A DNA stretch of 64,000 bases from CAWJFJ01 sp963800065 (GCA_963800065.1 CAWCZO010000007.1:124001-188000), one strand, 5' to 3'. Counted from the first letter of the stretch, positions 50,944 through 60,852 are shown. Numbers and translations: made by a program. The notes: a model not told the origin generated them from the sequence alone.

Positions 50944-52545
50944 TCAATCGCTGCGGACGGGGTACCAGCCGATGACGGCGTGGCGGACCCACTGCTCACG
51001 CGCCGACCTGGCCCGGGCCGCCTCGGACAGATCGACAGGTTCGATGCCGACGGTGTCTCCCGGGCGGAGCTGACCGAGGACGCCGAGGTCGGCGCTCACG
51101 ACGGTGGCGATCACCGGATAGCCGCCGACGGTGGCGTGATCACAGAGCAGGACGATCGGGCGGCCGTCGGGCGGAAGCTGGATCGCTCCCGTGACCATCC
51201 CGCGCGAGGCGAAGGCCGGGGACGGCGCGGTGAGGGGCGCGTCCGATCTCAGTCGGACGCCGATCCTGTCGCTGGACGCGTCCACCGTCCAGGTCGTCGA
51301 GACCAACCGGTCCACGGTGGTCGCCGGGAACGCATCGGGACCCACCACGACGCGGAGGGGGAGGACGGCCCGTGGTGTATCGGCGTGCCGTCGCCCCCCG
51401 GGGCGTCCCGGCGGGCCCAGGCCGAGGGTGTCGCCGGCCACCAGAGGGCCCGCTCCGAGCCCGCACAGGACGTCCGACGACCGGCTGCCGAGCACCGTCG
51501 GGATGTCGACCCCGCCGCTGAGGGCGATGTAGGCGCGCAGTCCCCGACGTTCGTCGCCGGTCACCAACGTCTGACCGGCGCCGACGGGGACGGTGGCGTC
51601 ACGGGGAACGCTACGCCCGTCGATGGTCAGCTCCGCCGTTCCCACCACGGCCACGTGGGCCGGGGCCGAGAATCGCAGGGCGGGGCCCCGTGCCGTGGTC
51701 TCGATACCGGCGGCGCCCTCGGCGTTACCGACCAGCCGGTTGGCGATGCGCAGCGAATAGGGGTCGGCCGCTCCGGCCCGCGGCACCCCCAGGGCGGCCA
51801 CCCCCCGACGGCCGCCGTCCTGGACGAGCGAGAGCAGGCCGGCGTTCTCGACCACCACGCGCCGGTCGGAGTCCGACCGTAACGACCGACGACGGGTGGC
51901 CGGCGGGACCACGCTCGGGACCTCGGCGGCGCGCAGACGAACCAGATCCCCGGCCCTCAAGGTGGAGTAGGGCGGGGACTGGGGATCGAAGAGGCGCATG
52001 GCGGTGCGGCCCACCACGTGCCAGCCGCCCGGTGACGTCTGCGGGTAGATGCCGGCGAAGCCGCCGCCCAGGGCCACCGATCCGCCCGGTACGGCGGGAC
52101 GGGGAGTCGGTCGACGGGGCACGGCGGCGAGGTCGGGCGGGAGCCCGACCAGATAGGCGAAGCCCGGGGCGAACCCGACGAAGGCGACCCGGAGATCGGT
52201 GCCCGTGAGCAGGTCGACGACCAGCGAGGGTGACAGCTGGGCGAGGCCGGCGACCTCGTCGAGATCAGGCCCGTCGAGAGCCACGGGGATCTCGACGAGC
52301 CGGGCCGCCGACGGGCCGGAGGAGACCGGTGGCGACGAGGCCAGCAGGTCGCCCAACGCCGCCATGTCGGTGACGAGGGGGTCGGCCACCACCGTCACCG
52401 ACCGGAATCCGACGATCACGTCTTCGACCCCGTCCCCGTGGTTCTCGTCGACGAAGGCGGCCAGACCGTGTGCCTCGTCGACGCTGGCCACGTCGACGAC
52501 GAGGGCGCTGTCGCCGAAGGCGCGCACCCGACGGGCCGGCGTCAC
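50944..52545 (-). CDS. 5-Oxoprolinase subunits B and C fused (PxpB-PxpC)
   Basis: 533 aa. The first about 220 residues match PxpB/allophanate hydrolase subunit 1 (AFGDSALVVDV, FVGFAPGFAYLVGLP, PGGSVALGGGFAGIYPQTSPGGW), and the remainder matches PxpC (LSLVQDGGRRGVAALGVPRAGAADP, GLRAYIALSGGVDIP, RPIVLLCDHATVGGYPVIA). With PxpA it would hydrolyse 5-oxoproline to glutamate using ATP. GTG 52545 overlaps the pxpA stop. The two subunits are separate genes in E. coli and B. subtilis. Confidence 0.9.
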   Translation of the reverse strand: MTPARRVRAFGDSALVVDVASVDEAHGLAAFVDENHGDGVEDVIVGFRSVTVVADPLVTDMAALGDLLASSPPVSSGPSAARLVEIPVALDGPDLDEVAGLAQLSPSLVVDLLTGTDLRVAFVGFAPGFAYLVGLPPDLAAVPRRPTPRPAVPGGSVALGGGFAGIYPQTSPGGWHVVGRTAMRLFDPQSPPYSTLRAGDLVRLRAAEVPSVVPPATRRRSLRSDSDRRVVVENAGLLSLVQDGGRRGVAALGVPRAGAADPYSLRIANRLVGNAEGAAGIETTARGPALRFSAPAHVAVVGTAELTIDGRSVPRDATVPVGAGQTLVTGDERRGLRAYIALSGGVDIPTVLGSRSSDVLCGLGAGPLVAGDTLGLGPPGRPGGRRHADTPRAVLPLRVVVGPDAFPATTVDRLVSTTWTVDASSDRIGVRLRSDAPLTAPSPAFASRGMVTGAIQLPPDGRPIVLLCDHATVGGYPVIATVVSADLGVLGQLRPGDTVGIEPVDLSEAARARSAREQWVRHAVIGWYPVRSD

Positions 52546-53294
52546 GTCACGAAAGGTCGGAGCTCGACGCCGGCGTCGGTCAGGGCGTCGCGGACCCTCT
52601 GCGCCAGGGCGGCCGCACCCGGCGTGTCGCCGTGCACGCAGATCGACGAGGCCGCCACCGTGATCCACTGTCCGTCGACGGCGGCCACCCGGTGCTCGAC
52701 GGCCAGCGTCACGGCGCGCGCCGCCACGTCGTCGGCGTCGGTCACGACAGCGCCCACCTCGGCCCTGGGGGCCAGGCTGCCGTCGGGGAGGTAGGCCCGG
52801 TCGGCGAACGCCTCGGTGGCCACCGCCACCCCGAGACGTTCGGCCACGGCGATGGCCACCGATCCGTAGGGGGCGAGCAGGGCCAGGTCCCCGTAGGCGC
52901 GCAGGGCGTCGCAGACGGCCCTGGCGCAGGTTTCGTCCTCCCCCATGCGGTGATAGAGCGCACCATGGGGCTTCACGTAGCTGACCTGCGTGGCGTAGGC
53001 GCGCGCCAGGCCGTCGAGGGCGCCGATCTGGTAGAGCAGGTCGTCGGTCAGGCGCGTGGGCGAGATCTCCATCTCCCGGCGGCCGAACCCGGGGCGGTCG
53101 GGGTAGGAGGGGTGCGCACCCACCACGACGTGGCGTTCCACGGCGTCACCGAGCGTCCGACGCATCACGCTCGGGTCGCCGGCGTGGAAGCCGCAGGCCA
53201 CGCTGGCACTGGTCACGACATCGAGCAGAGCGCCGTCACCGTCGGGACCGCCCGCTTCTTCGCCCACGTCGGCATTGAGGTCGATCACCGGCAC
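52542..53294 (-). CDS. pxpA: 5-Oxoprolinase subunit A (LamB/YcsF family)
   Basis: 250 aa. Begins MPVIDLNADVGE, then SASVACGFHAGDPSVMRRTL, VVVGAHPSYPDRPGFGRREM, YVKPHGALYHRM and SICVHGDTPGA, all conserved in PxpA. GTG 53294 or GTG 53288 are both possible. It is transcribed ahead of the fused PxpBC gene and is divergent from the MarP-like protease gene. Confidence 0.93.
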   Translation of the reverse strand: MPVIDLNADVGEEAGGPDGDGALLDVVTSASVACGFHAGDPSVMRRTLGDAVERHVVVGAHPSYPDRPGFGRREMEISPTRLTDDLLYQIGALDGLARAYATQVSYVKPHGALYHRMGEDETCARAVCDALRAYGDLALLAPYGSVAIAVAERLGVAVATEAFADRAYLPDGSLAPRAEVGAVVTDADDVAARAVTLAVEHRVAAVDGQWITVAASSICVHGDTPGAAALAQRVRDALTDAGVELRPFVT

Positions 53295-53363
53295 ACCACC
53301 AGTATCACCGTGACCCGGACGACCGGTGCACGGGACCGGTCCAAGTGCGGAAGGATCTCCCCG

Positions 53364-54557
53364 ATGAACTGGGTCGACTACCTGCTCCTCGCCCTGGTGG
53401 TGGTGTCGGGCATCCGTGGGCTCCGGCTGGGGGCGGTGTCGCAGGTGTTGTCGTTCGGTGGCTTCTGCCTCGGCCTGTTCCTCGGTGCCCTGGTGGCACC
53501 GCCGCTGGTCGGGTCGGTCAAGGGAAGCGGGCGCAGCCTGTTGGCGCTGGCGGTGGTCTTCGGCGCGGCCTTCGTCGTGGGTGGGGTGGGTCGGATCCTG
53601 GGGACCCGTTTCTCCGGAGCCCTCCGGCGCCTGCATCTCGGCGCCGTCGATTCGATCGCCGGGGTGGCCGTGGCCGTGGTGGCCACGCTGGTGGCCGCCT
53701 GGCTGGTGGGTAGCTTCCTGGCCAACAGCCGCTTCACGTCGCTCGACGCCGCCGTCGACCGGTCGCACATCCTCCACGCCATGGACAGGATCCTCCCCCC
53801 GGTGCCGTCGGTCTTCTCCCGGGTCGAATCGTTCCTGGACTCCGCCGGCTTCCCCGTCGTGTTCGCCGGCCTCCCGCCGGAGGCGGCACCCCCGGTGTCG
53901 CTGCCCACCAACCTCGCCGTCCGCGCCGCCGTGGTGAAGGCCGAGCGATCGACGGTGCAGATCGTGGGAGCGGGCTGCGGGGTCATCCAGGAAGGTTCGG
54001 GATTCGTGGTGGCGCCCGGGCTGGTCGTCACCAACGCCCACGTCGTCGCCGGCGTGGGACGTCCGGTGGTCCTCGACGCCACGGGCCACCACGCCGCCAC
54101 CGCCGTGCTCTTCGATCCGCGTCTCGACCTCGCCGTCCTGCGGGTCCCGGGGCTGAACGACCCGGCGCTGCCCGTCGACACGGCCACCGTCGGTCGGGGC
54201 ACGTCCGGCGTCGTTCTCGGTTACCCCGAGGGTGGACCGTTCGACTACAGACCGGCGGCCGTCGCCGCCTCGTTCCAGGCCACCGGTCTCGACATCTACG
54301 GGAAGGCCCAGACCCTGCGCCAGGTGTACCAGATCGAAGCGGTCGTCCAGCCGGGGAATTCCGGGGGACCGCTGATCTCGTCGGGGGACGCGTCGCAGCA
54401 CATCCCCGACGGGTCGGTCATCGGCGTCGTCTTCGCCCGGTCCACCATCAACCCCGACGTTGGATACGCACTGGCCATGGCGGCGGTGAAGGCCGACGTG
54501 AACCGTGTCGGCCCGTCCTCTCCGCCGGTCGGGACGGGGGCCTGCCTCTCCGATTGA
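53364..54557 (+). CDS. marP: MarP-like periplasmic serine protease with CvpA membrane domain
   Basis: 397 aa. Four N-terminal helices of the CvpA type (VDYLLLALVVVSGIRGLRLG first) precede a trypsin-like domain with catalytic His in TNAHVV (about residue 224), Asp in RLDLAVLRV (about 253) and Ser in PGNSGGP (about 331). The architecture is that of MarP (Rv3671c), the acid-resistance protease of mycobacteria. A CVIQ-type Cys before the protease domain may form the regulatory disulfide. ATG 53364. Confidence 0.87.
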   Translation: MNWVDYLLLALVVVSGIRGLRLGAVSQVLSFGGFCLGLFLGALVAPPLVGSVKGSGRSLLALAVVFGAAFVVGGVGRILGTRFSGALRRLHLGAVDSIAGVAVAVVATLVAAWLVGSFLANSRFTSLDAAVDRSHILHAMDRILPPVPSVFSRVESFLDSAGFPVVFAGLPPEAAPPVSLPTNLAVRAAVVKAERSTVQIVGAGCGVIQEGSGFVVAPGLVVTNAHVVAGVGRPVVLDATGHHAATAVLFDPRLDLAVLRVPGLNDPALPVDTATVGRGTSGVVLGYPEGGPFDYRPAAVAASFQATGLDIYGKAQTLRQVYQIEAVVQPGNSGGPLISSGDASQHIPDGSVIGVVFARSTINPDVGYALAMAAVKADVNRVGPSSPPVGTGACLSD

Positions 54558-54624
54558 GCGCCCGGACGACCCGGTCGGTGTCGTGACGTCCGTCTCCGGT
54601 GGGTCCCCGGGTAAGAATGAGGCC

Positions 54625-56550
54625 GTGACACTCCCCCTCGAGGACTACGCGCTCATCGGCGACACCCACACGGCCGCCATCGTGGGCCGCGACGGCTCGA
54701 TCGACTGGTTGTGCCTGCCCCGGTTCGATTCCGAGGCGTGTTTCGCCCAGCTCCTGGGCGACGAGAGCCACGGCTTCTGGCGGATCGCCCCGACCGCCGA
54801 ACAGGTCGAGACGCGGCGACGGTACCGGAACGACACCCTGGTCCTGGAGACCGACTTCGAGACGTCCGAGGGCGCCGTCCGCCTCATCGACTGCATGCCC
54901 ATCCGGGAGGAGCATCCCCAGGTGGTGCGCGTCGTCGAAGGGTTGAGCGGGACGGTCGATGTCCGTATGCAGCTCTCCATGCGTTTCGGCTACGGCTCGG
55001 TCCTGCCCTGGGTGCGCCGGGCGGGCAGCCTGCTCACGGCCATCGCCGGCCCCGACGCCCTCTCGCTGTGGACACCGGTCCACACCCACGGGGAGGACAT
55101 GACGACGGTGGCGGACTTCACGGTCAAAGAAGATGACCGCGTGCCGTTCGTCTTGACCTGGTATCCCTCGAACGAGGAGGTGCCGCGGCCCGTGGACGCC
55201 CGCTTCGCCGTCGAGGACACCGAGTTGTGGTGGGAGGACTGGGCCTCGTCGTTCCAATTCGAAGGCCCCTGGCGCAACGCCGTGATGCGCTCACTGATCA
55301 CCCTGAAGGCTCTGACCTACCATCCCACGGGGGGAATCGTCGCCGCCCCCACCACCTCTCTTCCCGAGACCCTGGGAGGGGGGCGGAACTGGGACTACCG
55401 GTACTGCTGGCTGCGCGACGCCACCTTGACCCTGGAGTCGCTCATGAAGGCCGGCTACTTCCAGGAAGCGATGGCCTGGCGCGACTGGCTCCTGCGGGCC
55501 GTGGCCGGCGATCCGGCCGACCTGCAGATCATGTACGGGCCGGGCGGTGAGCGGCGTCTCGACGAGTGGGAGGTCGAGTGGCTACCGGGCTACGAAGCGT
55601 CGGCCCCGGTCCGGATCGGGAATGCGGCGGCCGGGCAGTTCCAGCTCGACGTCTACGGCGAGGTGATGTCGGCGCTCTACGTGGCCAGCCACGTCGGGGG
55701 CACCCTGAGCGAGACGGCCTGGGACCTCCAACGCGTCCTGATGGGTTTCGTGAAGACCATGTGGGCGCAACCCGATGACGGGATCTGGGAGGTCCGTGGG
55801 CCGCGTCGGCACTTCACCCACTCCAAGGTCATGGCCTGGGTGGCCGTCGACCGGGCCATCAAGATGGTCGACGAATGCGGCGAGAGCGGGCCCGTCGACG
55901 AGTGGCGCGAGCTGCGTGACACGATCCACGAGCAGGTCTGCGCCCAGGGATTCAACACCGAGGTCGGCGCCTTCACCCAGTACTACGGATCCGACGCCCT
56001 CGACGCCAGTCTCCTCATGATCCCCCTGGTCGGATTCCTCCCCGCCACCGACGACCGCGTCCGCTCCACCGTGGAGGCCATCGAGCGCGACCTGACCGAG
56101 GGGGGTTTCGTCCTGCGCTACCGGGCCACCGACGCCCATGCCGTCGACGGTCTCCAGGGTCACGAGGGGGCCTTCCTGGCCTGCTCCTTCTGGCTGGTCG
56201 ACTGCCTCTACCTGATGGGCCGCCACGACGACGCCGTGGCCCTCTTCGAGCGCCTGGTGGGCCTGTCCAACGATGTCGGGCTCCTGGCCGAGGAGTACGA
56301 CGCCGTGGCCAAGCGCCAGGTGGGGAACTTTCCCCAGGCCTTCTCGCACGTGTCGCTGGTGAACTCGGCATACAACATGAGCGGGCACCCCGAGGGCGAC
56401 GCCAGAAAGACGGCGCCGGTCCTGCCGCGGCTGGCCGAGACGCATTTCCGGCAGTGGCGTCGCGGGCGGATCGAGAGCCGGAGTTCGGGACAGCAGGGTC
56501 GCGGGAGACCGAAGAGCGAAGACACCGCGGTGACGAGGAGGCCGAGATGA
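54625..56550 (+). CDS. GH15 glucoamylase/trehalase-like glycoside hydrolase
   Basis: 641 aa inverting hydrolase. N-terminal beta domain (LEDYALIGDTHTAAIVGRDG, SIDWLCLPRFDSEACFAQLL) and (alpha/alpha)6 barrel with ETLGGGRNWDYRYCWLRDAT, the highly conserved substrate-binding block, and the general acid Glu near WEVRGP. Actinobacterial homologues of this length include trehalases and glucan hydrolases. GTG 54625. It begins an operon and overlaps the next gene by ATGA. A basic C-terminal tail of 30 residues is unusual. Confidence 0.87.
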   Translation: MTLPLEDYALIGDTHTAAIVGRDGSIDWLCLPRFDSEACFAQLLGDESHGFWRIAPTAEQVETRRRYRNDTLVLETDFETSEGAVRLIDCMPIREEHPQVVRVVEGLSGTVDVRMQLSMRFGYGSVLPWVRRAGSLLTAIAGPDALSLWTPVHTHGEDMTTVADFTVKEDDRVPFVLTWYPSNEEVPRPVDARFAVEDTELWWEDWASSFQFEGPWRNAVMRSLITLKALTYHPTGGIVAAPTTSLPETLGGGRNWDYRYCWLRDATLTLESLMKAGYFQEAMAWRDWLLRAVAGDPADLQIMYGPGGERRLDEWEVEWLPGYEASAPVRIGNAAAGQFQLDVYGEVMSALYVASHVGGTLSETAWDLQRVLMGFVKTMWAQPDDGIWEVRGPRRHFTHSKVMAWVAVDRAIKMVDECGESGPVDEWRELRDTIHEQVCAQGFNTEVGAFTQYYGSDALDASLLMIPLVGFLPATDDRVRSTVEAIERDLTEGGFVLRYRATDAHAVDGLQGHEGAFLACSFWLVDCLYLMGRHDDAVALFERLVGLSNDVGLLAEEYDAVAKRQVGNFPQAFSHVSLVNSAYNMSGHPEGDARKTAPVLPRLAETHFRQWRRGRIESRSSGQQGRGRPKSEDTAVTRRPR

Positions 56551-57593
56551 AAGCGCTGACGGTGAAACCGATGACGGCCGGGTCGGCCCGGTTGGACGAC
56601 GTCGACGAGCCACCCCTCACCGACGGTCCCGTCCTGGTGCAGACCCTGGCCGTCGGGGTGTGCGGGACGGACATGGAGATCACCTCGGGCGCCTACGGGT
56701 GGGCACCCCCGGGGCGCGACCGCCTGATACTGGGCCACGAATCCCTGGGCCGGGTCCTGGAGGCCCCGGCCGGCGCCGCCGTGACCACCGGCGACCTGGT
56801 GGTGGGGATCGTCCGCCGACCGGACCCGGTGCCGTGCGCCAATTGCGCCGTCGGCGAGTGGGACTTCTGCCACAACGGTCAGTACACCGAACGGGGGATA
56901 AAGCAGCGGGACGGCTACTGCTCGGAGCGGTACCGGATCGAGCCCGACTTCGTGGTCAAGCTCGACCCCGCCCTCGGTCGATGCGGCGTCCTGCTGGAGC
57001 CCACCAGCGTGGTGGCCAAGGCGTGGGAGCAGGTGGACCGGATCGGGGGCCGGGCCCACTGGGCACCGACGAGGGCGGTGATCACGGGGGCCGGACCCAT
57101 CGGCCTCCTCGCCGCGCTGATCGCCGTCCAGCGCGGGATGGAGGTTCATGTTCTCGACCAGGTGACGAGCGGCCTCAAACCCGACCTCGTCGCCGCCCTG
57201 GGGGCCACGTACCACACGGGGACGATCGAGGACGCGGTGGCCCAGCCCGACGTGGTGATCGAGTGCACGGGCGTCAGCGCGCTGGTGTTCGACGCCATGG
57301 AGCACATGGGTCCGAACGGAGTGGTGTGTCTCACCGGCGTGTCGTCCAGTGGACGCAGCCTGGCTGTCGACGCCGGGCTTCTCAACCGGTCGCTGGTGCT
57401 GGCCAACCAGTCGATCGTCGGATCGGTGAACGCCAACCGACGCCACTACGAGGCGGCCGCCGCCGCGCTGGCCAAGGCCGACCACGCCTGGCTGGAGCGC
57501 GTGGTGAGCCGGACGGTGCCCCTCGAGAATTTCTCCCAGGCCCTGGACCGGCAGCCCGACGACGTCAAGGTGGTCATCGAGATCAATCAGTGA
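56547..57593 (+). CDS. Glucose 1-dehydrogenase-like zinc MDR protein
   Basis: 348 aa. It has VGVCGTDMEITSGAYG, the zinc-side motif LILGHESLGRVLEA, CANCAVGEWDFCHNGQYTERGI (structural Cys lobe, reduced), DGYCSERYRIEP and a Rossmann VITGAGPIGLLAALIA. This matches glucose dehydrogenases of the archaeal/actinobacterial type that oxidise aldose to lactone. ATG 56547 overlaps the GH15 stop, so it probably oxidises the sugar that GH15 releases. Confidence 0.85.
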   Translation: MKALTVKPMTAGSARLDDVDEPPLTDGPVLVQTLAVGVCGTDMEITSGAYGWAPPGRDRLILGHESLGRVLEAPAGAAVTTGDLVVGIVRRPDPVPCANCAVGEWDFCHNGQYTERGIKQRDGYCSERYRIEPDFVVKLDPALGRCGVLLEPTSVVAKAWEQVDRIGGRAHWAPTRAVITGAGPIGLLAALIAVQRGMEVHVLDQVTSGLKPDLVAALGATYHTGTIEDAVAQPDVVIECTGVSALVFDAMEHMGPNGVVCLTGVSSSGRSLAVDAGLLNRSLVLANQSIVGSVNANRRHYEAAAAALAKADHAWLERVVSRTVPLENFSQALDRQPDDVKVVIEINQ

Positions 57594-58528
57594 CCACCGA
57601 GATCGCACCCGGGGTCATCGAGATCGACACCCTTCTGGGGGGCTGGGAACGGGTGACGGCCGGCTACCTCCTGACGGGGCCGACGCCGGTGCTGGTGGAG
57701 ACCGGGAGTCAGAGCTCCGTGCCCGCCCTCCTCGAGGCCCTCGACTCCCTCGGCCTCGGGGGCGCCGATCTGGCCGGGGTGGCCGTCACCCACATCCATC
57801 TCGACCACGCCGGCGGCGTGGGTGACGTGGCCCGGGCGTTCCCGTCGGCCACCGTCTACGTCCACGGGAAGGGGGCCCGACACCTGATCGACCCCACCCG
57901 GCTGGTCGATTCGGCCGCCCGCGTCTACGGGGATCTGCTCGACTCGTTGTACGGGCGCCTCGACCCCACCCCGGCGGAGCGGATCCACGTTCTCGAGGAC
58001 GGAGAGGAGATACGGATCGGGCCCGACCGCGTCCTGGTCACGGTGGACTCACCCGGCCACGCCAAGCATCACCTGGCCCTGCACGACTCGGACAGCGGGA
58101 TCCTGTTCGCCGGGGACGCGGTCGGCGTGAGGCTCCCGGACGCCGGCGTGCTGCGCCCCTCGACGCCGCCACCCGACTTCGACCTCGACCAGGCCCTCAA
58201 TTCGCTCCGTCGCTTCGCCGGCCGCCGCCCGTCCGGCCTGGCCCTGGCCCACTACGGCCTGGTCCCCGATCCCTCCTCTCTCCTGGACGAGGCCCAGGAG
58301 ACGCTGCGGCGCTGGGCGGAGGTGGCCGAGGGGGCCTGGCGTCAGGGTGCCGACATCGCCGCCGCCCTGGACGAGGCCTTCGCCGCCGACATGGGCGACG
58401 TCGATCCGGCCCAGCGCCGGAAGCTCGAGACGTTGAACGGCGTCCATTCGAACGCCGCCGGGTTCCGTCGGTGGCTCGAGACGCGTGACGGCGGCCGGGG
58501 GGAATCGGAGGGTCCGGGCCTGGCATGA
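57590..58528 (+). CDS. MBL-fold metallo-hydrolase
   Basis: 312 aa. Motif THIHLDHAGG (HxHxDH, about residues 66-71), GHAKHHLALHDSDSG and LFAGDAVGV supply the metal ligands. The C-terminal third is helical (EAQETLRRWAEVAEGAW). GTG 57590 overlaps the dehydrogenase TGA. A lactonase role on the dehydrogenase product is attractive but unproven; other MBL reactions are possible. Confidence 0.82.
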   Translation: MTTEIAPGVIEIDTLLGGWERVTAGYLLTGPTPVLVETGSQSSVPALLEALDSLGLGGADLAGVAVTHIHLDHAGGVGDVARAFPSATVYVHGKGARHLIDPTRLVDSAARVYGDLLDSLYGRLDPTPAERIHVLEDGEEIRIGPDRVLVTVDSPGHAKHHLALHDSDSGILFAGDAVGVRLPDAGVLRPSTPPPDFDLDQALNSLRRFAGRRPSGLALAHYGLVPDPSSLLDEAQETLRRWAEVAEGAWRQGADIAAALDEAFAADMGDVDPAQRRKLETLNGVHSNAAGFRRWLETRDGGRGESEGPGLA

Positions 58529-58601
58529 TGGCCCCGCCACAAGAAGATGAAGGCGCAGCCGCGGTGTCCGGCACCGGGAGCGCCAGAGCGGGGAGTCGAT
58601 C

Positions 58602-59951
58602 ATGCAGGTCACCATCATCGGCGGCGGGAGCTACCAGTGGTCGCCCAAGCTGATCACCGACCTGCTGGCGGTGGGTCCCCTGGCCGACATGCATCTGGTC
58701 CTCGAGGACATCGACCCCGTTCCGCTGGAGAAGATGGAGGTCTTCGCCCGCAAGGCCAACGAGACGATGGGTACCAAGATGACGGTGTCGACGACCACCG
58801 ATCAACGGCGGGCCGTCGACGGCGCCGACTTCGTGATCGTGACCATCTCGACGGGGGGCTTCGACTCGATGGCCCTGGACATCGACATCCCGGCCCGGTA
58901 CGGGATCCGTCAGTCGGTGGGCGACAGCGTCGGACCGGGGGGGATCAGCCGCTCCCTGCGAAACATCCCCATCCTGGTGAGCATCGGGCGCGACATGGAG
59001 CAGGGCTGCCCCGACGCCTGGTTGCTGAACATCACCAACCCGATGACGTGCCTCACCCGGTCGGTCTGCCGGGAGACGTCGATCAAGACGGTCGGTCTGT
59101 GCCACGAGGTGGGGAACTTCGCCATGGACGTGGCCATCGCCTTCGGGAAGCCCCACACCGCCATCCGCCCCACCGTCGTGGGGGTCAACCATTTCCCCGT
59201 CATCACCGCCCTCGACGTCGACGGGGCCGACGGCTTCGTGATGCTCAGGGAGCTGGTGGACGAGCTCGGCGGACTCGGGGCCCTGCGGCCGGGGCCGGAC
59301 CGCGTCGTGGCCGAACCCTTCACCAAGGCCGACTTCGCCCAACGGCACGCACTGAAGCTGACCCTTCTCGACCGCTACGGCGCGCTGGTGGGGGCCGGTG
59401 ACCGCCACGTGGCGGAATTCATCCCGTCGGCGCTGACCGAGGAGTCCGACTGGGGGGCCACCTGGGGCATCGAGCTCACGCCCATGGCCCGGCGCCAGGA
59501 GAGCCAGGACGAGTACATCGCCGAGGTCGACGCCGTCCTGGCCGGGACGGTCGAGGTCCCCACGTGGGACTCGGGTGAGATCGTGGCCCCGGTCATCGAT
59601 TCGCTGCTCACCGGGACGCACCGGGAGCTCCCGGTCAACCTGCCCAACGCCGGCCAGTGCCCCGACCTGCCGGCCGACTCCGTCGTCGAGGCCATGTGCG
59701 TGGTGGACGGCGACGGGATGCGCGGGCGCGACGCCCCCCACGCGCCACCGGCCATCACCGAGTGGGTGCGGCGACAGGTGGCCGTCCAGGAGCTGACCGT
59801 CGAGGCGGCCGTGACGGGGGACCGGAAGGTGGCCCTGCAGGCCTTCGCCCTCGATCCTCTGGCCGGTCGCGGTGACCTGCGGGTGACCGAGGCGATGGCC
59901 GAGGAGCTGTTGGCGGCCACCGCCCGGTGGCTGCCCCAGTTCGCGTCATGA
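58602..59951 (+). CDS. GH4-family NAD- and metal-dependent glycosidase
   Basis: 449 aa. It has the NAD-binding start ITIIGGGSYQWSP-like TIIGGGSYQWSPKL, MHLVLEDIDP, ITNPMTCLTRSV, and the metal ligands Cys167 in GLCHEVGN and His197 in GVNHFPVI. GH4 members cleave alpha- or beta-glucosides, galactosides, or uronides by an oxidation-elimination route. The substrate cannot be fixed here. 73 bases after the MBL gene, the largest gap in the cluster; ATG 58602. Confidence 0.88.
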   Translation: MQVTIIGGGSYQWSPKLITDLLAVGPLADMHLVLEDIDPVPLEKMEVFARKANETMGTKMTVSTTTDQRRAVDGADFVIVTISTGGFDSMALDIDIPARYGIRQSVGDSVGPGGISRSLRNIPILVSIGRDMEQGCPDAWLLNITNPMTCLTRSVCRETSIKTVGLCHEVGNFAMDVAIAFGKPHTAIRPTVVGVNHFPVITALDVDGADGFVMLRELVDELGGLGALRPGPDRVVAEPFTKADFAQRHALKLTLLDRYGALVGAGDRHVAEFIPSALTEESDWGATWGIELTPMARRQESQDEYIAEVDAVLAGTVEVPTWDSGEIVAPVIDSLLTGTHRELPVNLPNAGQCPDLPADSVVEAMCVVDGDGMRGRDAPHAPPAITEWVRRQVAVQELTVEAAVTGDRKVALQAFALDPLAGRGDLRVTEAMAEELLAATARWLPQFAS

Positions 59952-59964
59952 GCCGGGTGGCGTC

Positions 59965-60852
59965 ATGAAGATCGGGTTCGTCGGGTTGGGCGCCATGGGG
60001 CTGCCGATGACGCGCAACCTCCTGGCCGCTGGCCACCAGGTGACGGTGGCGTCGCGCAGCCGCCCGCCCGTCGATGCCGCCGTCGCCCTGGGCGCCACCG
60101 ATGCCGGCACCGTCGCCGACGTGGCCGCCACCAGCGAGGTCGTCATCCTCTGTGTCCCCAATTCCCCCGACGTGGTCGAGGTGGTGGACGCCATGGGGCC
60201 GGCGCTCGGTCGGGGGACGATCGTCATCGACTGCTCGACCATCGATCCCGATGTCGAGCGGGCCCAGCACGAGAAGGTGAGTTCCGCCGGAGCGCGCTAT
60301 CTCGACGGCCCCTTGTCGGGCGGGACGGTGGGAGCCGAGAAGGGGACACTCACCGTGATGGTGGGCGGTGACGCCGCCACCCTCGACGAGGCCCGCCCCG
60401 CCCTCGACCCGGTGGCCGGACTGGTCGTCCATGTCGGCGGGCCGGGGATGGGTCAGGTCGTGAAACTCTGCAACAACCTGATCTACGCCGCCCAGATGGT
60501 GGCCACCGCCGAGGCCACCGCCCTGGCGCTGCGTTCCGGGGTCGAGATGGCCAAGCTCCTCGAGGTCCTCCTCCACTCCACGGGGGACTGCACGGCGGTG
60601 CGGACCCGCCTGCCGGTGGACGGCGTGATAGCCGACAGCCCGGCCTCCAACGGATGGAAGCCGGGTTTCATGACGGACCTGATGGCCAAGGACCTCGATC
60701 TGGCCCTGGCCTACGGGGCCCGGGCGGGGGTCCCGCTGACCACCACGGCCACCTCCCGCCAGGTCCTCACGGCGGCGTCGACGGCCGGCTACGGGCGCCA
60801 GGACTTCTCGGCCTTGGCCAAGGTCGTCCTGCGCGCCGCCGGCGTGGAGTGA
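59965..60852 (+). CDS. Beta-hydroxyacid dehydrogenase (GarR/3-hydroxyisobutyrate type)
   Basis: 295 aa. MKIGFVGLGAMGLPMTRNLL, LDGPLSGGTVGAEKGTLTVMVGG, GQVVKLCNNLI and NGWKPGFMTDLMAKDLDLAL with the catalytic Lys are the family sites. In sugar-acid pathways such enzymes reduce tartronate semialdehyde or related compounds. ATG 59965, 13 bases after the GH4 stop; TGA overlaps the next GTG. Confidence 0.88.
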   Translation: MKIGFVGLGAMGLPMTRNLLAAGHQVTVASRSRPPVDAAVALGATDAGTVADVAATSEVVILCVPNSPDVVEVVDAMGPALGRGTIVIDCSTIDPDVERAQHEKVSSAGARYLDGPLSGGTVGAEKGTLTVMVGGDAATLDEARPALDPVAGLVVHVGGPGMGQVVKLCNNLIYAAQMVATAEATALALRSGVEMAKLLEVLLHSTGDCTAVRTRLPVDGVIADSPASNGWKPGFMTDLMAKDLDLALAYGARAGVPLTTTATSRQVLTAASTAGYGRQDFSALAKVVLRAAGVE

